A stretch of 64,000 bases of DNA from Terrimonas ginsenosidimutans (GCF_022012415.1 NZ_JAKLTR010000015.1:1-64000); one strand, 5' to 3'. Positions 36,250 to 45,612 are shown, counted from the first letter of the stretch. Translations and numbers: made by a program. Notes: generated by a model not told the origin, from the letters alone.

Positions 36250-37746
36250 TCATCGTGTACCAGCATTGTAATATAGCTTTGCCAGTGACTTCTGGTAACC
36301 TGCGATCATCTCAGCCCGTTTGATCTTCATGTCTATCAGCTTTGTTTCCCTGCTATTGATCAGGAAAAGTGTACTCTCCCCCAACGCGTACTTCTGTTGT
36401 TCCGCATCCAGCAACTGTTGCTGATAGCCGATACTGGCCACCTGTATCTCCAACTGATCCCGGTATGCCAGCAATGTATTGTAAGATGTGATGATCTCAT
36501 TACGGATCTCCCTGTCTGTTTGCTGCAGGTCGAGATCCAGTTGATCCTGCTGAATTTTCACTGCCCGAAGTTTGCCACGTTCTGCGCGCAAAAAAAGCGG
36601 GAGGGAGAAATCAACCCCAAACTTGTAATTGCGCCATGCAAGATCATAGTAATGCGGGTTGAATGCACCAAAGCGATCTCTCGCTGTGATCAGTGAGCCG
36701 GTCAGGTTCAGTCGCGGCTTCAGCAATTCTCGTCTATAGGAACGTTCCACTTCAAGCCTGGCCGCCCTGGCCCTTAACATTAAGAGATCAGGATGTTGTG
36801 CTGAAGCAAAATGAACCAGTGTATCCACCTGTTCACTCTCGGGTTTCAGTTTGTTCTCATCAGGATGCTCGGGAATTGCAGCGTCGGGAAGCTCCAATGG
36901 TGAGAATGCACTGTCCCAAAGATGGTTGCTCAGGATCAGTCGCCGGTTGCTCAGCTCTATTGAAAGCTTTGCCAGTTGTATTTCGCGATCCTGCACGGTA
37001 ATACGTGCTTCTATTGTATCGATAGGCGGCTTATCTCCGATCATTGTTTGTCCGCGTAACGCTACAAACCTTGTTGTGGCCAGGTCAACCCCTTCTTTCA
37101 GCAACACATACTCGGTGAAGGCAAGATACCAGTTCCAGTAATCGCTTACAGCGGCATACCAGACAGACAGGATCTGTTTGATCCGTTCCGCTTCTGCATA
37201 CCGCATCATGATCTTACTTTGTCGAAGGACATTTCTTCTTGCATCGATCACAAAACCCTGGCCGATCGGAATGGAGATCCCAACACTGCTCAATCCCTGC
37301 TCCGGTGTGATATACTGCGGATTCACATTTTCTCCGGTGAAATGATCATACCCGACCTTAAGATCGGCGCCCGCCAGCCAAAGCGGCACTTTCAATTGAT
37401 TGCTCCAGTTAGCATAATAATCCGTATTGCCGAATTCTTTCCGGTCGAAAGTACTTTCCAGAAGGGGATCAAACTTCCCCAGCGCCTGCATAAAATCAGC
37501 CCTTGCAGCGGCGCTCAGCAATACCGCCTGTCTTACTATCGGATGATTCTTCAAAACCATTTGCTGGAACAGCCGGACCGAAAAGATCTGACTGCTGTCA
37601 ATCGCCGTTTCATTTTTTTTATTGACCGATGAGCTATCCGCAGTTCCTGCAGGCCGCAATTGAGCGGATGCTGTAAAGGTGATGCCGGACATCAGTAACA
37701 ATATTATTTGGAGAATTCTTTTTTTCACTTGTTTCGGATTTACCAT
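36250..37746 (-). CDS. TolC family outer-membrane efflux protein
   Basis: A 498-residue protein with a signal peptide (LQIILLLMSGITFTASAQ) and two repeated helical-barrel halves typical of TolC (SVRLFQQMVLKNHPIVRQAVLL; QEIQLAK-type helices; LQQTDREIRNEIITSYNTLLAYRDQLEI). It forms the outer-membrane channel of a tripartite exporter. It is the last gene of the operon that runs from 40572, and follows the HlyD gene after 62 nt. The end LAKLYYNAGTR is family-like. Confidence 0.93.
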   Translation of the reverse strand: MVNPKQVKKRILQIILLLMSGITFTASAQLRPAGTADSSSVNKKNETAIDSSQIFSVRLFQQMVLKNHPIVRQAVLLSAAARADFMQALGKFDPLLESTFDRKEFGNTDYYANWSNQLKVPLWLAGADLKVGYDHFTGENVNPQYITPEQGLSSVGISIPIGQGFVIDARRNVLRQSKIMMRYAEAERIKQILSVWYAAVSDYWNWYLAFTEYVLLKEGVDLATTRFVALRGQTMIGDKPPIDTIEARITVQDREIQLAKLSIELSNRRLILSNHLWDSAFSPLELPDAAIPEHPDENKLKPESEQVDTLVHFASAQHPDLLMLRARAARLEVERSYRRELLKPRLNLTGSLITARDRFGAFNPHYYDLAWRNYKFGVDFSLPLFLRAERGKLRAVKIQQDQLDLDLQQTDREIRNEIITSYNTLLAYRDQLEIQVASIGYQQQLLDAEQQKYALGESTLFLINSRETKLIDMKIKRAEMIAGYQKSLAKLYYNAGTR

Positions 37747-37808
37747 GAAGATTCTTTCAGATTGCTTAGAACCATTGACAATCTGCGGAAACTATATGCC
37801 AGACAACT

Positions 37809-39152
37809 TTATTTCCCGGGTTCTTTTTCAAGGCTCGGTGGGAATCCGTTCAACTGTCGCCAGATCTCATACCATAGGGGAACCGAACGAAGGATCACGC
37901 GGCCATACACACCTGAGCCCTGCCTCAATCGATCTGGCCAGGCTGCATCACCTTTAGGAACCGGGGTGGTCTGCCTGATCAGTAAACGATATTTACCATT
38001 CGCACTGCTGACACGATCTATCACCGCTACCTTTCCGGCAAACGTTCCTACCGCAACAGCGGGCCATCCGGAGAACTGTACCGACGGCCATCCTTCAAAT
38101 TGCAAACGCACATCGCTTGTGTCTTCGATCAGCGGAACATCCATCGCATTCACATACAATTCCACAGCAACCTGCGGCTCCCTGGGCTGAAGCGTGGCAA
38201 CAGACTCTCCTTCCCTGATATTCTCTCCCACACCTGCTTTCAATGTTTTTACAACAAATCCGCTTTGCGGGGCACGAACAACATACAAGCCCCGGCGGAT
38301 AGCAACATTGGAGATCTCGTTACGAAGCCTGGCTATATCTCCCTGCGCTCTTACCTTACTCGAGAATGCAGAACTCAGGCTCGACTGCGCTTTCGCCTGC
38401 GCCTCCTGGTAACTCACCCGTATATTATCCAGCTCGATCTTTGCATTCACCAGATCCTGTCTTGAATTACTCAATTTGTTCTGCGCACTCACCACCCTGG
38501 CATAATCCTCCTGCAATTTCAAACGACGGGTTTCAATATCCGTTAACGAGAACAAGCCATTCTTATATCCTTCTTCATAGCGGATAAGACGTACCCGGCT
38601 TGTTTCATAAAATTTTTCAATGGCCTGCAGATCTGCGCTATCGATCTTCACTACGTTCTCCCGCTGACTGACCTTATTTTCCGCAGAAGCCAGCTGAAGC
38701 TGTAAGCCGCTTGCGAGAGCCGACATCTGGCTGCGGACCGCATTCATTTGTTCATCCGCTGCCAGCTCCGTTCCCTCTACCGAGTTAAGCTGCTCGGTCA
38801 GGCGCTCAGGCAATTCCGGGTTGAAATATGATTGACTGGTTTCGGAAATAACAAGGATCGTATCACCCTGTTTCACTTCCTGCCCGTCCATCACTGCCCA
38901 GTATTCGATACGACCACCGATCTGGTTCTGTATCGTCTGGCTTCTGTCTTCCGGACGCAATGCGGTTACGACACCGCGACCGGGAATTGTTTGCCGCCAT
39001 GGTAAAAAAAGCATCAGGATGAACAAGGCCAGCGATAGCAGCATCAACCTGCCGAACCGTCTTGCACGCCGTGGACTCATCAGCTCTTTGCCGGAACGGG
39101 TGGCCAGGCTTTCATAATATCGCCCATCGGGCATAGATCTAGTGAGCTTCAT
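37809..39152 (-). CDS. HlyD family periplasmic adaptor
   Basis: A 447-residue membrane-fusion protein: cytoplasmic N terminus, one transmembrane helix (LMLLSLALFILMLFLPW), lipoyl half (GGRIEYWAVMDGQEVKQGDTIL), long coiled-coil hairpin (about 110-300), second lipoyl half (VRAPQSGFVVKTLKAGVGENIREG) and a beta-barrel domain. It links an inner-membrane transporter to TolC. ATG 39152 overlaps the end of the ABC gene by 14 nt; ATG 39134 is an alternative that would remove the overlap. Confidence 0.93.
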   Translation of the reverse strand: MKLTRSMPDGRYYESLATRSGKELMSPRRARRFGRLMLLSLALFILMLFLPWRQTIPGRGVVTALRPEDRSQTIQNQIGGRIEYWAVMDGQEVKQGDTILVISETSQSYFNPELPERLTEQLNSVEGTELAADEQMNAVRSQMSALASGLQLQLASAENKVSQRENVVKIDSADLQAIEKFYETSRVRLIRYEEGYKNGLFSLTDIETRRLKLQEDYARVVSAQNKLSNSRQDLVNAKIELDNIRVSYQEAQAKAQSSLSSAFSSKVRAQGDIARLRNEISNVAIRRGLYVVRAPQSGFVVKTLKAGVGENIREGESVATLQPREPQVAVELYVNAMDVPLIEDTSDVRLQFEGWPSVQFSGWPAVAVGTFAGKVAVIDRVSSANGKYRLLIRQTTPVPKGDAAWPDRLRQGSGVYGRVILRSVPLWYEIWRQLNGFPPSLEKEPGK

Positions 39153-40140
39153 GATTGATATGCTTTTCGTCAATTTCAAGATCAGTTACGGCAGCAAGTT
39201 TTTCAGCGCCGGTAACCATATCAAATATTGTATCGAGACTCGTGAATAGCTTTTCAATAGCATAACCTATCTGCACGATGATGACTTCCGCTGCAACAAA
39301 TTGCCCGAGGGTCATTTCCCGCTCCACCACAAACCAGGACCCAAGCAGTAATAATGCACCCATCATTACGGTCCGGATCACCACGGAACTCTTAAAGAAT
39401 TTACGGAGTACACGGAAATGATCATTCCTCGCACGCAGGTAAGACGCATTCAATCTATCCGTATCCTGTATGATCTTTCCCATCGACTCTTCATTCCGGT
39501 GTGCATCAAGATCTCCCGCTACACTCTCCAGGTAAGCCACGAGATTGTACTTATATGCAGACTCCTGTACGCTGGTATTTACTCCGCGCCTGAAATAAAG
39601 CACTACGATCACCGTCATAATGATCAGGGTGAATGCCCCCATCGCGATAAATACGGGATGATAAAATGCCAGCAGCACGACACTGAATACCATCGTCACG
39701 CCAGACGTAATGATATTCACCAGGAATTTGCTTAACCCTTTTTGAATTGTAAGGATATCAAAGAAGCGGTTAACCAGCTCCGGAGGGTAACTTCCGTCCA
39801 GCTCACTTTTCCTGATCCGGGGCAAACGATAGGCAAACTCCATTGCGGTACGCGTAAAGATCTTTTGCTCAATTGCTTCCACGAGTGTTAACTGGCTGAT
39901 CAGCATTATTCCGGCAATCACAACACCGATCACTACCACCGCAATCAGTATATAGGTTGAGCTGTAGATTGCGCCATTCAGAAGAAGATTGAACACAGCT
40001 GTTATCCCTAAGGGAATACTTAAACTGATCAATCCACCCAACAGGGCGTATATAAAGATGTAGTTGATATGCACACGTTCAGGATGAAGCATGCTGATCA
40101 ACCTGCGCCAGGGCGCTGGTCCTTTACCATGATGATTCAT
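39139..40140 (-). CDS. ABC exporter membrane domain without ATPase domain
   Basis: A 333-residue type-1 ABC exporter transmembrane domain: six helices (INYIFIYALLGGLISLSIPL; YILIAVVVIGVVIAGIMLIS; LVNIITSGVTMVFSVVLLAF; IAMGAFTLIIMTVIVVLYF; VVIRTVMMGALLLLGSWFVV; FVAAEVIIVQIGYAIEKLF). EFAYRLPRIRKSEL is a cytoplasmic coupling region. It stops just after the linker (KLAAVTDLEIDEKHINHEAH), where normal exporters continue into about 240 residues of nucleotide-binding domain. No Walker A, signature or Walker B motif occurs in it or in its operon. It may use an ATPase subunit encoded elsewhere, be a truncated gene, or work without ATP. Confidence 0.88.
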   Translation of the reverse strand: MNHHGKGPAPWRRLISMLHPERVHINYIFIYALLGGLISLSIPLGITAVFNLLLNGAIYSSTYILIAVVVIGVVIAGIMLISQLTLVEAIEQKIFTRTAMEFAYRLPRIRKSELDGSYPPELVNRFFDILTIQKGLSKFLVNIITSGVTMVFSVVLLAFYHPVFIAMGAFTLIIMTVIVVLYFRRGVNTSVQESAYKYNLVAYLESVAGDLDAHRNEESMGKIIQDTDRLNASYLRARNDHFRVLRKFFKSSVVIRTVMMGALLLLGSWFVVEREMTLGQFVAAEVIIVQIGYAIEKLFTSLDTIFDMVTGAEKLAAVTDLEIDEKHINHEAH

Positions 40141-40221
40141 GATCACAAAATTTTGATCCGGCCGGACAGAAGGTTATCCGCATCCCTCCGGCAGGAAATA
40201 CAGTAAATAATTGGAAAAAGA

Positions 40222-40572
40222 TTATGCGACCGGCTGAAGCGGCGGCGGGGTTGGAACCCGTTGATAAAGCCGGGCAAGAGCAGAACACTGATGATGCGTC
40301 ATCATATCAGCCATCGCCCATTGCAAAGGACTGGACGGAATGATCATCTGCCCATATTCCATTTCAACCCATGATTTCTTGCAGCTTTTGACCGTCCCCT
40401 CTTTTTCATTCTCACCATCCTGCGAAGACCCTTCGCCATATTCCTCCGCACTCACATACTGAGCACTGAATACAACGGACTTCACGCAGACAATTGATCT
40501 GCCGTACAAAACAGACAGCATCAATACCGCAATGAAATACTGAGAATATTTTTTACAAAGTAGTCGCATCAT
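40222..40572 (-). CDS. Small secreted protein, first gene of the exporter operon
   Basis: A 116-residue protein starting at ATG 40572 (a second ATG follows at once). The N terminus is basic and hydrophobic (YSQYFIAVLMLSVLYGRSIV), a signal peptide or anchor; the rest is polar with two later Cys and ends in RLYQRVPTPPPLQPVA. I do not recognise a family. It lies directly after a good promoter and 81 nt before the ABC gene. It could be cargo of the exporter or an accessory; neither is shown by the sequence. Confidence 0.7.
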   Translation of the reverse strand: MMRLLCKKYSQYFIAVLMLSVLYGRSIVCVKSVVFSAQYVSAEEYGEGSSQDGENEKEGTVKSCKKSWVEMEYGQMIIPSSPLQWAMADMMTHHQCSALARLYQRVPTPPPLQPVA

Positions 40573-40591
40573 TTTACATACAAGAGGCACG

Positions 40592-40646
40592 CAAAACTAT
40601 ATAAACATGTTCCAGCAACCGGGATTTACAGATTAGAATGTTCTAA
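40592..40646 (-). promoter_or_regulatory. Promoter of the exporter operon with upstream palindrome
   Basis: On the minus strand TAGTTTTG (40599-40592) is a perfect -7 box about 20 nt before the ATG. Further upstream TTAGAATGTTCTAA (40633-40646) is a 6-2-6 palindrome near -50, a possible regulator site. Confidence 0.6.
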
Positions 40647-40721
40647 AATTATACGGGAGTTTTTGGTGATGTATTATCATTTTATTAACGAAGTGGGGTG
40701 AACTGGGCGGAGGGAGGAGGA

Positions 40722-40897
40722 TTTATAGTTTGGTAGGTTTCATAGGTTCATGAAACAGAACTAATAGTTTAAATATAAACACAACTGTTCTCCGGGCAAG
40801 ATATGGGTCCGCTATAACACTGAAAATTATAAACCCCACGCAACCTATCAAACCTCCCAAACCTTCCAAACTTTTTAAACCTTTTAAACCTTAAAAC
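40722..40897. repeat. Inverted element with degenerate 9-nt tandem arms
   Basis: The right arm (40841-40897) is built of 9-mers of the form NNNAAACCT or close variants, about six in a row. The left arm (40722-40756) read in reverse gives ATGAAACCT ACCAAACTA-type 9-mers, and about 20 of 23 positions pair with the start of the right arm. The core between them is about 85 nt. It lies between the divergent exporter operon and HopJ gene. No other feature was seen in 40647-40959. Confidence 0.6.
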
Positions 40898-40959
40898 TAT
40901 TCCACTTTAGAACCCGTTTATGCTTATCTTCGGGATTGTCCAAAAAAGATATATATTTT

Positions 40960-41301
40960 ATGAAAGAACAACTTGCCTTATTACTCAATGAGCTCAGAAA
41001 TGATTCATCTTCATTTAAAGAAGTAATCGAATTCATTGAAACGTATTACCAGCATCAGCCGACGGCTTTTAGAAACACTGACGCATACAACGAAGCGACG
41101 CAGAACCAGGGAAGCGCAAAAGTATTCGCTTTCGCTGAGCTGAATAATATGAGTAAAGAAGATACGCTTTACCTTTTTGCAGAGCATTACCAGGCAGTAT
41201 TAAAAAGCCCGATCGGCAATGATCACCAGAACATCCGTCAGTTCATGATCAATGGCTGGCCAGGGATCGCCTTCGAAGGACGACCGCTGGTAGCAAAATG
41301 A
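40960..41301 (+). CDS. HopJ family protein
   Basis: A 113-residue single-domain protein of the HopJ type III effector family. Its pattern is complete: FKEVIEFIETYYQHQPTAFRN, NQGSAKVFAFAELN, DTLYLFAEHYQAVL, NDHQNIRQFMINGWPGIAFEG. The family was named after a Pseudomonas syringae effector but is widespread in non-pathogens with no type III system, and its function is unknown. ATG 40960 fits the family N terminus; TATCTTCG about 35 nt upstream is near the -7 consensus. Cytoplasmic. Confidence 0.92.
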   Translation: MKEQLALLLNELRNDSSSFKEVIEFIETYYQHQPTAFRNTDAYNEATQNQGSAKVFAFAELNNMSKEDTLYLFAEHYQAVLKSPIGNDHQNIRQFMINGWPGIAFEGRPLVAK

Positions 41302-41436
41302 TATCCCGCTGCATCAATAGTACTATGCCGGGTATTTCAGCCAATGCTGCGATACCCGGCATAACGCAAAAATAACATAGCACCGCGCTGCCATTGGATC
41401 TCCTCCGTGACCTTTGCACTCAAATCAACTTTTACC

Positions 41437-43488
41437 ATGGCCGCTCTCGCCCGAAAAGCTCTATTCGCCGCTTTCCTTATTGCATCAGTACAGATCTGCA
41501 CGGCACAAAGTTCATCGGATGATGTAAATGTCTTTCTCGGCTCTTCCGGCGATCATGGCCAGCTTTCACCCGCAGCCTCCTACCCTTTCGGCCTGCTTAG
41601 TATTGCGCCACAAACATATCCCAAACTACATACAGGATATGAACATAAAGCCAGAACATTTCTCGGCTTCACGCACAATCGCGTCGAAGGTGTCGGCTGC
41701 ATGGGCAGCGGCGGCAATATCCTAATCACACCTTTTATAAGCGACCCATCTCCACTCATAAAAACTACTGAAAAAGCTTCTCCGGGATCGTATTCCGTCG
41801 CCTTTACCAATGGGATCAATGCTGCTTTTGTGGTTAACGGCAATGGAGGCCTGGAAGATTATCATTTCCCCGAAACAACATCAAAAGGATTTAAGATCGA
41901 TCTGAGCCATACGCTGGCCAATAGATTCGTTGCGGAAGAACATACCTCCGCTCACAACTCCATTAGCGGCTGGATCGATTCAAAGACCACCTGCAATGCC
42001 GGAACATACAGGGTTTACTACTACATCACATTTGATAAACCTGTAAACATCTCCGACGCTGGCGATCATTCCCTTTCTGTTGTAATTGAAAACCCTATCA
42101 CTGCCATACAACTGAAGATCGCCTTCTCGTCCGTAGACATTGCTCACGCGCAGAAAAACATCCTTACCACTTCAGCAACAGTTGCCCGTCAGCAAACAAA
42201 GGCCGACTGGAGCCGTGAACTGGATAAACTGAAAGTAAGAGGCTCCAGGGACGAGGAAAAAAAATTCTATTCGTTTCTCTACCGTACGATACAGTCACCT
42301 TTCCTGGTCTCTGAAAAAGACGGCAGCTACCGCGCAACAGATGGAAGCCTTCAGCAGAGCAATACGCCCGTATACAATGGATGGGCTATCTGGGATAATT
42401 ACCGTACACAACTTCCACTACTTGCACTACTGGATCCTGCCCGCTATCAATCGATCATTAATTCGATAGCCGCTTTATATAAATATGGCAAAAAGGATTA
42501 TGCCACCCAAAACGAACCGTCAAATACCGTAAGAACTGAACATGCTATAGTCGTGCTGCTCGATGCCTACCGTAAAGGCTTCCATGTAGATTTCAAATCA
42601 ATCCGTGATTCGCTCATCGCAGAAACGGACAAACTGGATTTTACCCATCCGGATAAAGCGCTTGAAAGTAGTTACGACACCTGGGCCTTGTCGCAAATAC
42701 TGGAGATCACCGGCGACAAGCAACTGAGCGATCGATACAAAGCAAAAGCTGCTCAGTGGAGAGCATACTGGACTAAAGATTTTAAGGATCTTACAAAGAA
42801 TGATATCGACAAAGTTGGCGCCCGCGGTATGTACCAGGGTACGATCTGGCAATATCGCTGGCTCGTGACCTTTGACTTTAAAGGACTCATTGAGGAAACA
42901 GGTGGCGAAACTACCTATCTGAAAGAACTGGATGCATTCTTTCAGAACGATTACTACAATCACGCAAATGAAACGGATATTCAGGCACCGCTGATGTACA
43001 ATTTCACCAGTCAGCCGTGGAAGTCGCAGGACATGGTGCGTAAATACGCTGCTGACACTGTTGTCCAGTATTATTTCAATGATAACAGCCGCGGCATAGA
43101 CCCGTTCGTCGGCCGCATCTATGAAAACAAACCGGATACGTACGTCCGCACTATGGATGACGATGCCGGCGCCATGTCTGCCTGGTATGTGCTTGCGGCT
43201 ACAGGTCTCATGCCCGCCTGCGTTGGCTGGCCGGTATATTATCTGAGCGTACCGCTTTTTGAAGAGGTACGGATTGTGAACGGGAAAAACCCCTTCATCA
43301 TACAAACAAAAAAACCGTTTGCCGGAAACAGATATATCCAGTCAGTGACATTGAATGGAAAAGCATTACTGCGGAACTGGATCTCCCATGAGGAAATTGC
43401 CAAAGGAGGAACACTTGTTATCGTCGCGGGAGATAGACCAAATAAAAACTGGGGCGTAAAGGATCAATGGATCACCGAGATCAAATAA
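41437..43488 (+). CDS. GH92-type alpha-mannosidase family protein
   Basis: A 683-residue secreted protein: signal peptide to CTAQ, N-terminal beta-sandwich (FGLLSIAPQTYPKLHTGYEH, FTHNRVEGVGCMGSGGNI), then an alpha/alpha barrel with QNEPSNTVRTEH, DIQAPLMYNFTSQPWKSQ, MDDDAGAMSAWYVLAATGLM. GH92 enzymes are Ca-dependent exo-alpha-mannosidases. The usual GNDDxGQMSAW motif reads MDDDAGAMSAW here: the Asp pair is kept, the preceding Asn and the Gln are changed, so specificity may differ. ATG 41437 begins the signal peptide. GACCTTTG about 30 nt upstream is close to a -7 box. No SusCD pair lies beside it. Confidence 0.9.
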   Translation: MAALARKALFAAFLIASVQICTAQSSSDDVNVFLGSSGDHGQLSPAASYPFGLLSIAPQTYPKLHTGYEHKARTFLGFTHNRVEGVGCMGSGGNILITPFISDPSPLIKTTEKASPGSYSVAFTNGINAAFVVNGNGGLEDYHFPETTSKGFKIDLSHTLANRFVAEEHTSAHNSISGWIDSKTTCNAGTYRVYYYITFDKPVNISDAGDHSLSVVIENPITAIQLKIAFSSVDIAHAQKNILTTSATVARQQTKADWSRELDKLKVRGSRDEEKKFYSFLYRTIQSPFLVSEKDGSYRATDGSLQQSNTPVYNGWAIWDNYRTQLPLLALLDPARYQSIINSIAALYKYGKKDYATQNEPSNTVRTEHAIVVLLDAYRKGFHVDFKSIRDSLIAETDKLDFTHPDKALESSYDTWALSQILEITGDKQLSDRYKAKAAQWRAYWTKDFKDLTKNDIDKVGARGMYQGTIWQYRWLVTFDFKGLIEETGGETTYLKELDAFFQNDYYNHANETDIQAPLMYNFTSQPWKSQDMVRKYAADTVVQYYFNDNSRGIDPFVGRIYENKPDTYVRTMDDDAGAMSAWYVLAATGLMPACVGWPVYYLSVPLFEEVRIVNGKNPFIIQTKKPFAGNRYIQSVTLNGKALLRNWISHEEIAKGGTLVIVAGDRPNKNWGVKDQWITEIK

Positions 43489-43606
43489 AAACCCTTCTGA
43501 TCGATCCCATGCTTTCCTTTTTCATCCTGTTTCCATTTTGTTAAAGAACATCAGGGAAAGTATTTAACAACAATGGCCAGGTATCAGGGTACGTTAAGGC
43601 TAAAGA

Positions 43607-44218
43607 ATGACGCAAATATTAATCCTTTGCACACTTTTATGTCTTTTGCAATTACAAGCACCCGGCCAGCGATCAGGCAGGCGTCCGTCAAGTAGCCCCA
43701 CCGACCCCATTCCATGCAAGTATCCCGGCCGCTATTTCAACCTTACGCTTTCAAACAATGATAGCGAACCGATCTTACTTAAGCTTGGCCCAATCACGCA
43801 GATCGAAGACGACGATACACTGATCCTTTTTAAAAACACTAACTGTAATTTTTCAAACAAAAACTTTTACTATGATTTGCACGACGTCCAGGAATGGGAA
43901 ACCTCCTGCATTACATGGTATACACTTCAACTCATTCAACCCGGTCAAACAATCAGATTTGTAGTAAAACTGAACGATTTCGATTCATTGGGAAGCAGCA
44001 AATTATTCTACTGCTATACACGGCAAATTATCGCTACCGACCAACAACTTGGGATGTATGCAGACCGGAGCAAGATCATTTTGCAAAAGTGCGAAGGCCG
44101 TGATTTTGAAACAAGCTACCTGGCATTGAACAAAAACATACATTCAGATGATCATTTCATCAACTTAAAATCATCAAAAGCAAGCACTGAACGATCGATA
44201 ATACACGCTGGCCAATGA
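43607..44218 (+). CDS. Secreted hypothetical protein (203 aa)
   Basis: An exported protein with an N-terminal signal peptide (LILCTLLCLLQLQAPGQ), a short Ser/Pro-rich stretch and a beta-rich domain with six Cys residues in the mature part (IPCKYPG, NTNCNF, TSCITW, FYCYTR, LQKCEG). The Cys pairs may form disulfides in the periplasm. No family is recognised. Its stop is 11 nt from the stop of the convergent gene. Confidence 0.7.
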   Translation: MTQILILCTLLCLLQLQAPGQRSGRRPSSSPTDPIPCKYPGRYFNLTLSNNDSEPILLKLGPITQIEDDDTLILFKNTNCNFSNKNFYYDLHDVQEWETSCITWYTLQLIQPGQTIRFVVKLNDFDSLGSSKLFYCYTRQIIATDQQLGMYADRSKIILQKCEGRDFETSYLALNKNIHSDDHFINLKSSKASTERSIIHAGQ

Positions 44219-44229
44219 ACGCTGTTCCC

Positions 44230-44802
44230 TTAATCCATTGCCTCTCTCCAATGAAATTCCATCTCCACCATAAACAGGAGAACAAATAAAAGCAGGTGAT
44301 TCCCCGGATTGGTCATACTGATCTCTCCTTCACGGGGAAGATCCGAAACTGCTTCGTTGAAGTACAACTTTTCTTTAAATTCCCAGGACACGGCGGCCTC
44401 TTCATGTCCGTTCACTAGTGCACCGGAAAAATCAATCCGGCGACGCTTGAATAATGAAGATGAATAGAAAGACTTCAGCTTCCATTTATATGGTTCCTGG
44501 TGAATGATATCTATATAGGCCCTTAATGAAGGGGCTAGGGTTTTGGAGATCCCTAATTCGCCAAGGTGTCCTCCGTTATTAAGATTTCTCAATTCATAAA
44601 AATGATCATAGTTTTTATTTGGACGTGCCTGTATCAGGATCCTTGAATCAAGAAAAAAACCCACAGACTGTTCCAGGCTGAAATAGAAACTGCCGGCTTG
44701 CAACTGCGGATCCACAAAAGAATAATACCGGGCACGGTCGATCCTGATCCCTGATTCGATCTCTGTAAAAGTTTTGCGGCTATTCTTTTTAAATAAAAAC
44801 AT
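44230..44802 (-). CDS. Hypothetical protein (190 aa)
   Basis: Starts MFLFKKNSRKTFTEIESGIR with no signal peptide. The body has alternating short beta-like segments (SFYFSLEQSVGFFLDSRIL, LKSFYSSSLFKRRRIDFSGA) that recall Tubby/LURP-one type beta-barrels, but the resemblance is weak. The end is more hydrophobic (NHLLLFVLLFMVEMEF), possibly membrane-associated. No function assigned. Confidence 0.65.
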   Translation of the reverse strand: MFLFKKNSRKTFTEIESGIRIDRARYYSFVDPQLQAGSFYFSLEQSVGFFLDSRILIQARPNKNYDHFYELRNLNNGGHLGELGISKTLAPSLRAYIDIIHQEPYKWKLKSFYSSSLFKRRRIDFSGALVNGHEEAAVSWEFKEKLYFNEAVSDLPREGEISMTNPGNHLLLFVLLFMVEMEFHWREAMD

Positions 44803-44977
44803 GCAGAAATTTTCCTGGTTTCTTCACAAGTTTAAGAAGAATGGACCAATGTTTTACATCTAAAAGGAAGTTGGGAGTATCTCGTTCAACTGGAAGACAT
44901 GTCAAATCCTTTGCCGGATATTGCTTCAATTTAATATATTGCGTCTCAACAATTCTTCAACAATCAAAACTGCTCAG

Positions 44978-45526
44978 ATGAAACCTGCTATCAAGATCCT
45001 CTTTCTCATACTGGGAAACTTCCTTTTGCTGGCCTTCGCGCTTCCTTCCTGCAAGGAAAGAGAACAGGCTGCCACCAGCGTTGACACGAAAGCAGAAGAA
45101 AGAGCCATCATTGCAACACTGGACTCTTTCAATCGCGCAGCGGCACGTGCCGACTTCGACCGGTATTTCGGATTCTACACCGATGACGCCATCTTCGCCG
45201 GCACAGACGCCACAGAACGCTGGGACCTGCCGGCATTCAAAGTTTGGTCGAAACCATATTTCGACCGTGGGAAAGCCTGGGATTTTACCGCCATCGAACG
45301 CCATATCTATTTCGACAAAACCGGTAGCCTTGCCTGGTTCGACGAACTGCTGAATACCCAAATGAAGATCTGCAGGGGTTCAGGCGTACTGGTAAAAAAA
45401 GGAAATGACTGGAAAGTAGCTCAATACATCTTATCAGCAACTGTACCTAACCCGGTCCTCGACTCGGTGATCACCATGAAAGCGCCTGTAGAAGATAGCC
45501 TGATTAACAGCCTGCTGAAAAAATAA
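44978..45526 (+). CDS. SnoaL-like (NTF2-fold) lipoprotein
   Basis: A 182-residue lipoprotein: signal peptide with lipobox ALPSC (Cys near 24), then a SnoaL-type cone fold (EERAIIATLDSFNRAAARAD, YTDDAIFAGTDATERW, GSLAWFDELLNTQ, GSGVLVKKGNDWKVAQY). This fold hosts isomerases, hydrolases and binding proteins, so the activity is open. ATG 44978 begins the signal peptide; 19 upstream residues in frame are excluded. It is followed by a strong bidirectional hairpin. Confidence 0.88.
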   Translation: MKPAIKILFLILGNFLLLAFALPSCKEREQAATSVDTKAEERAIIATLDSFNRAAARADFDRYFGFYTDDAIFAGTDATERWDLPAFKVWSKPYFDRGKAWDFTAIERHIYFDKTGSLAWFDELLNTQMKICRGSGVLVKKGNDWKVAQYILSATVPNPVLDSVITMKAPVEDSLINSLLKK

Positions 45527-45562
45527 ACCGGACTTCGACCGCCTGTTTTATACTACTGATCT

Positions 45563-45612
45563 GATCAATAAAGAAAGCTGTACCAAATCCAGGGCAGCTT
45601 TCTTTATTGATC
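45563..45612. terminator. Bidirectional terminator between convergent genes
   Basis: GATCAATAAAGAAAGCTG (45563-45580) pairs perfectly with CAGCTTTCTTTATTGATC (45595-45612), 18 bp with a 14-nt loop. It lies between the SnoaL-like gene and the convergent membrane protein gene. The stem itself holds the A and T tracts. Confidence 0.8.

Noticed and set aside
40960-41301. Type III secretion effector
   Set aside because: HopJ-family proteins are widespread in bacteria without type III secretion, and no secretion genes are here.
42598-43305. Open frame of 235 codons on the minus strand
   Set aside because: Antisense to the GH92 gene; composition is that of a shadow frame.
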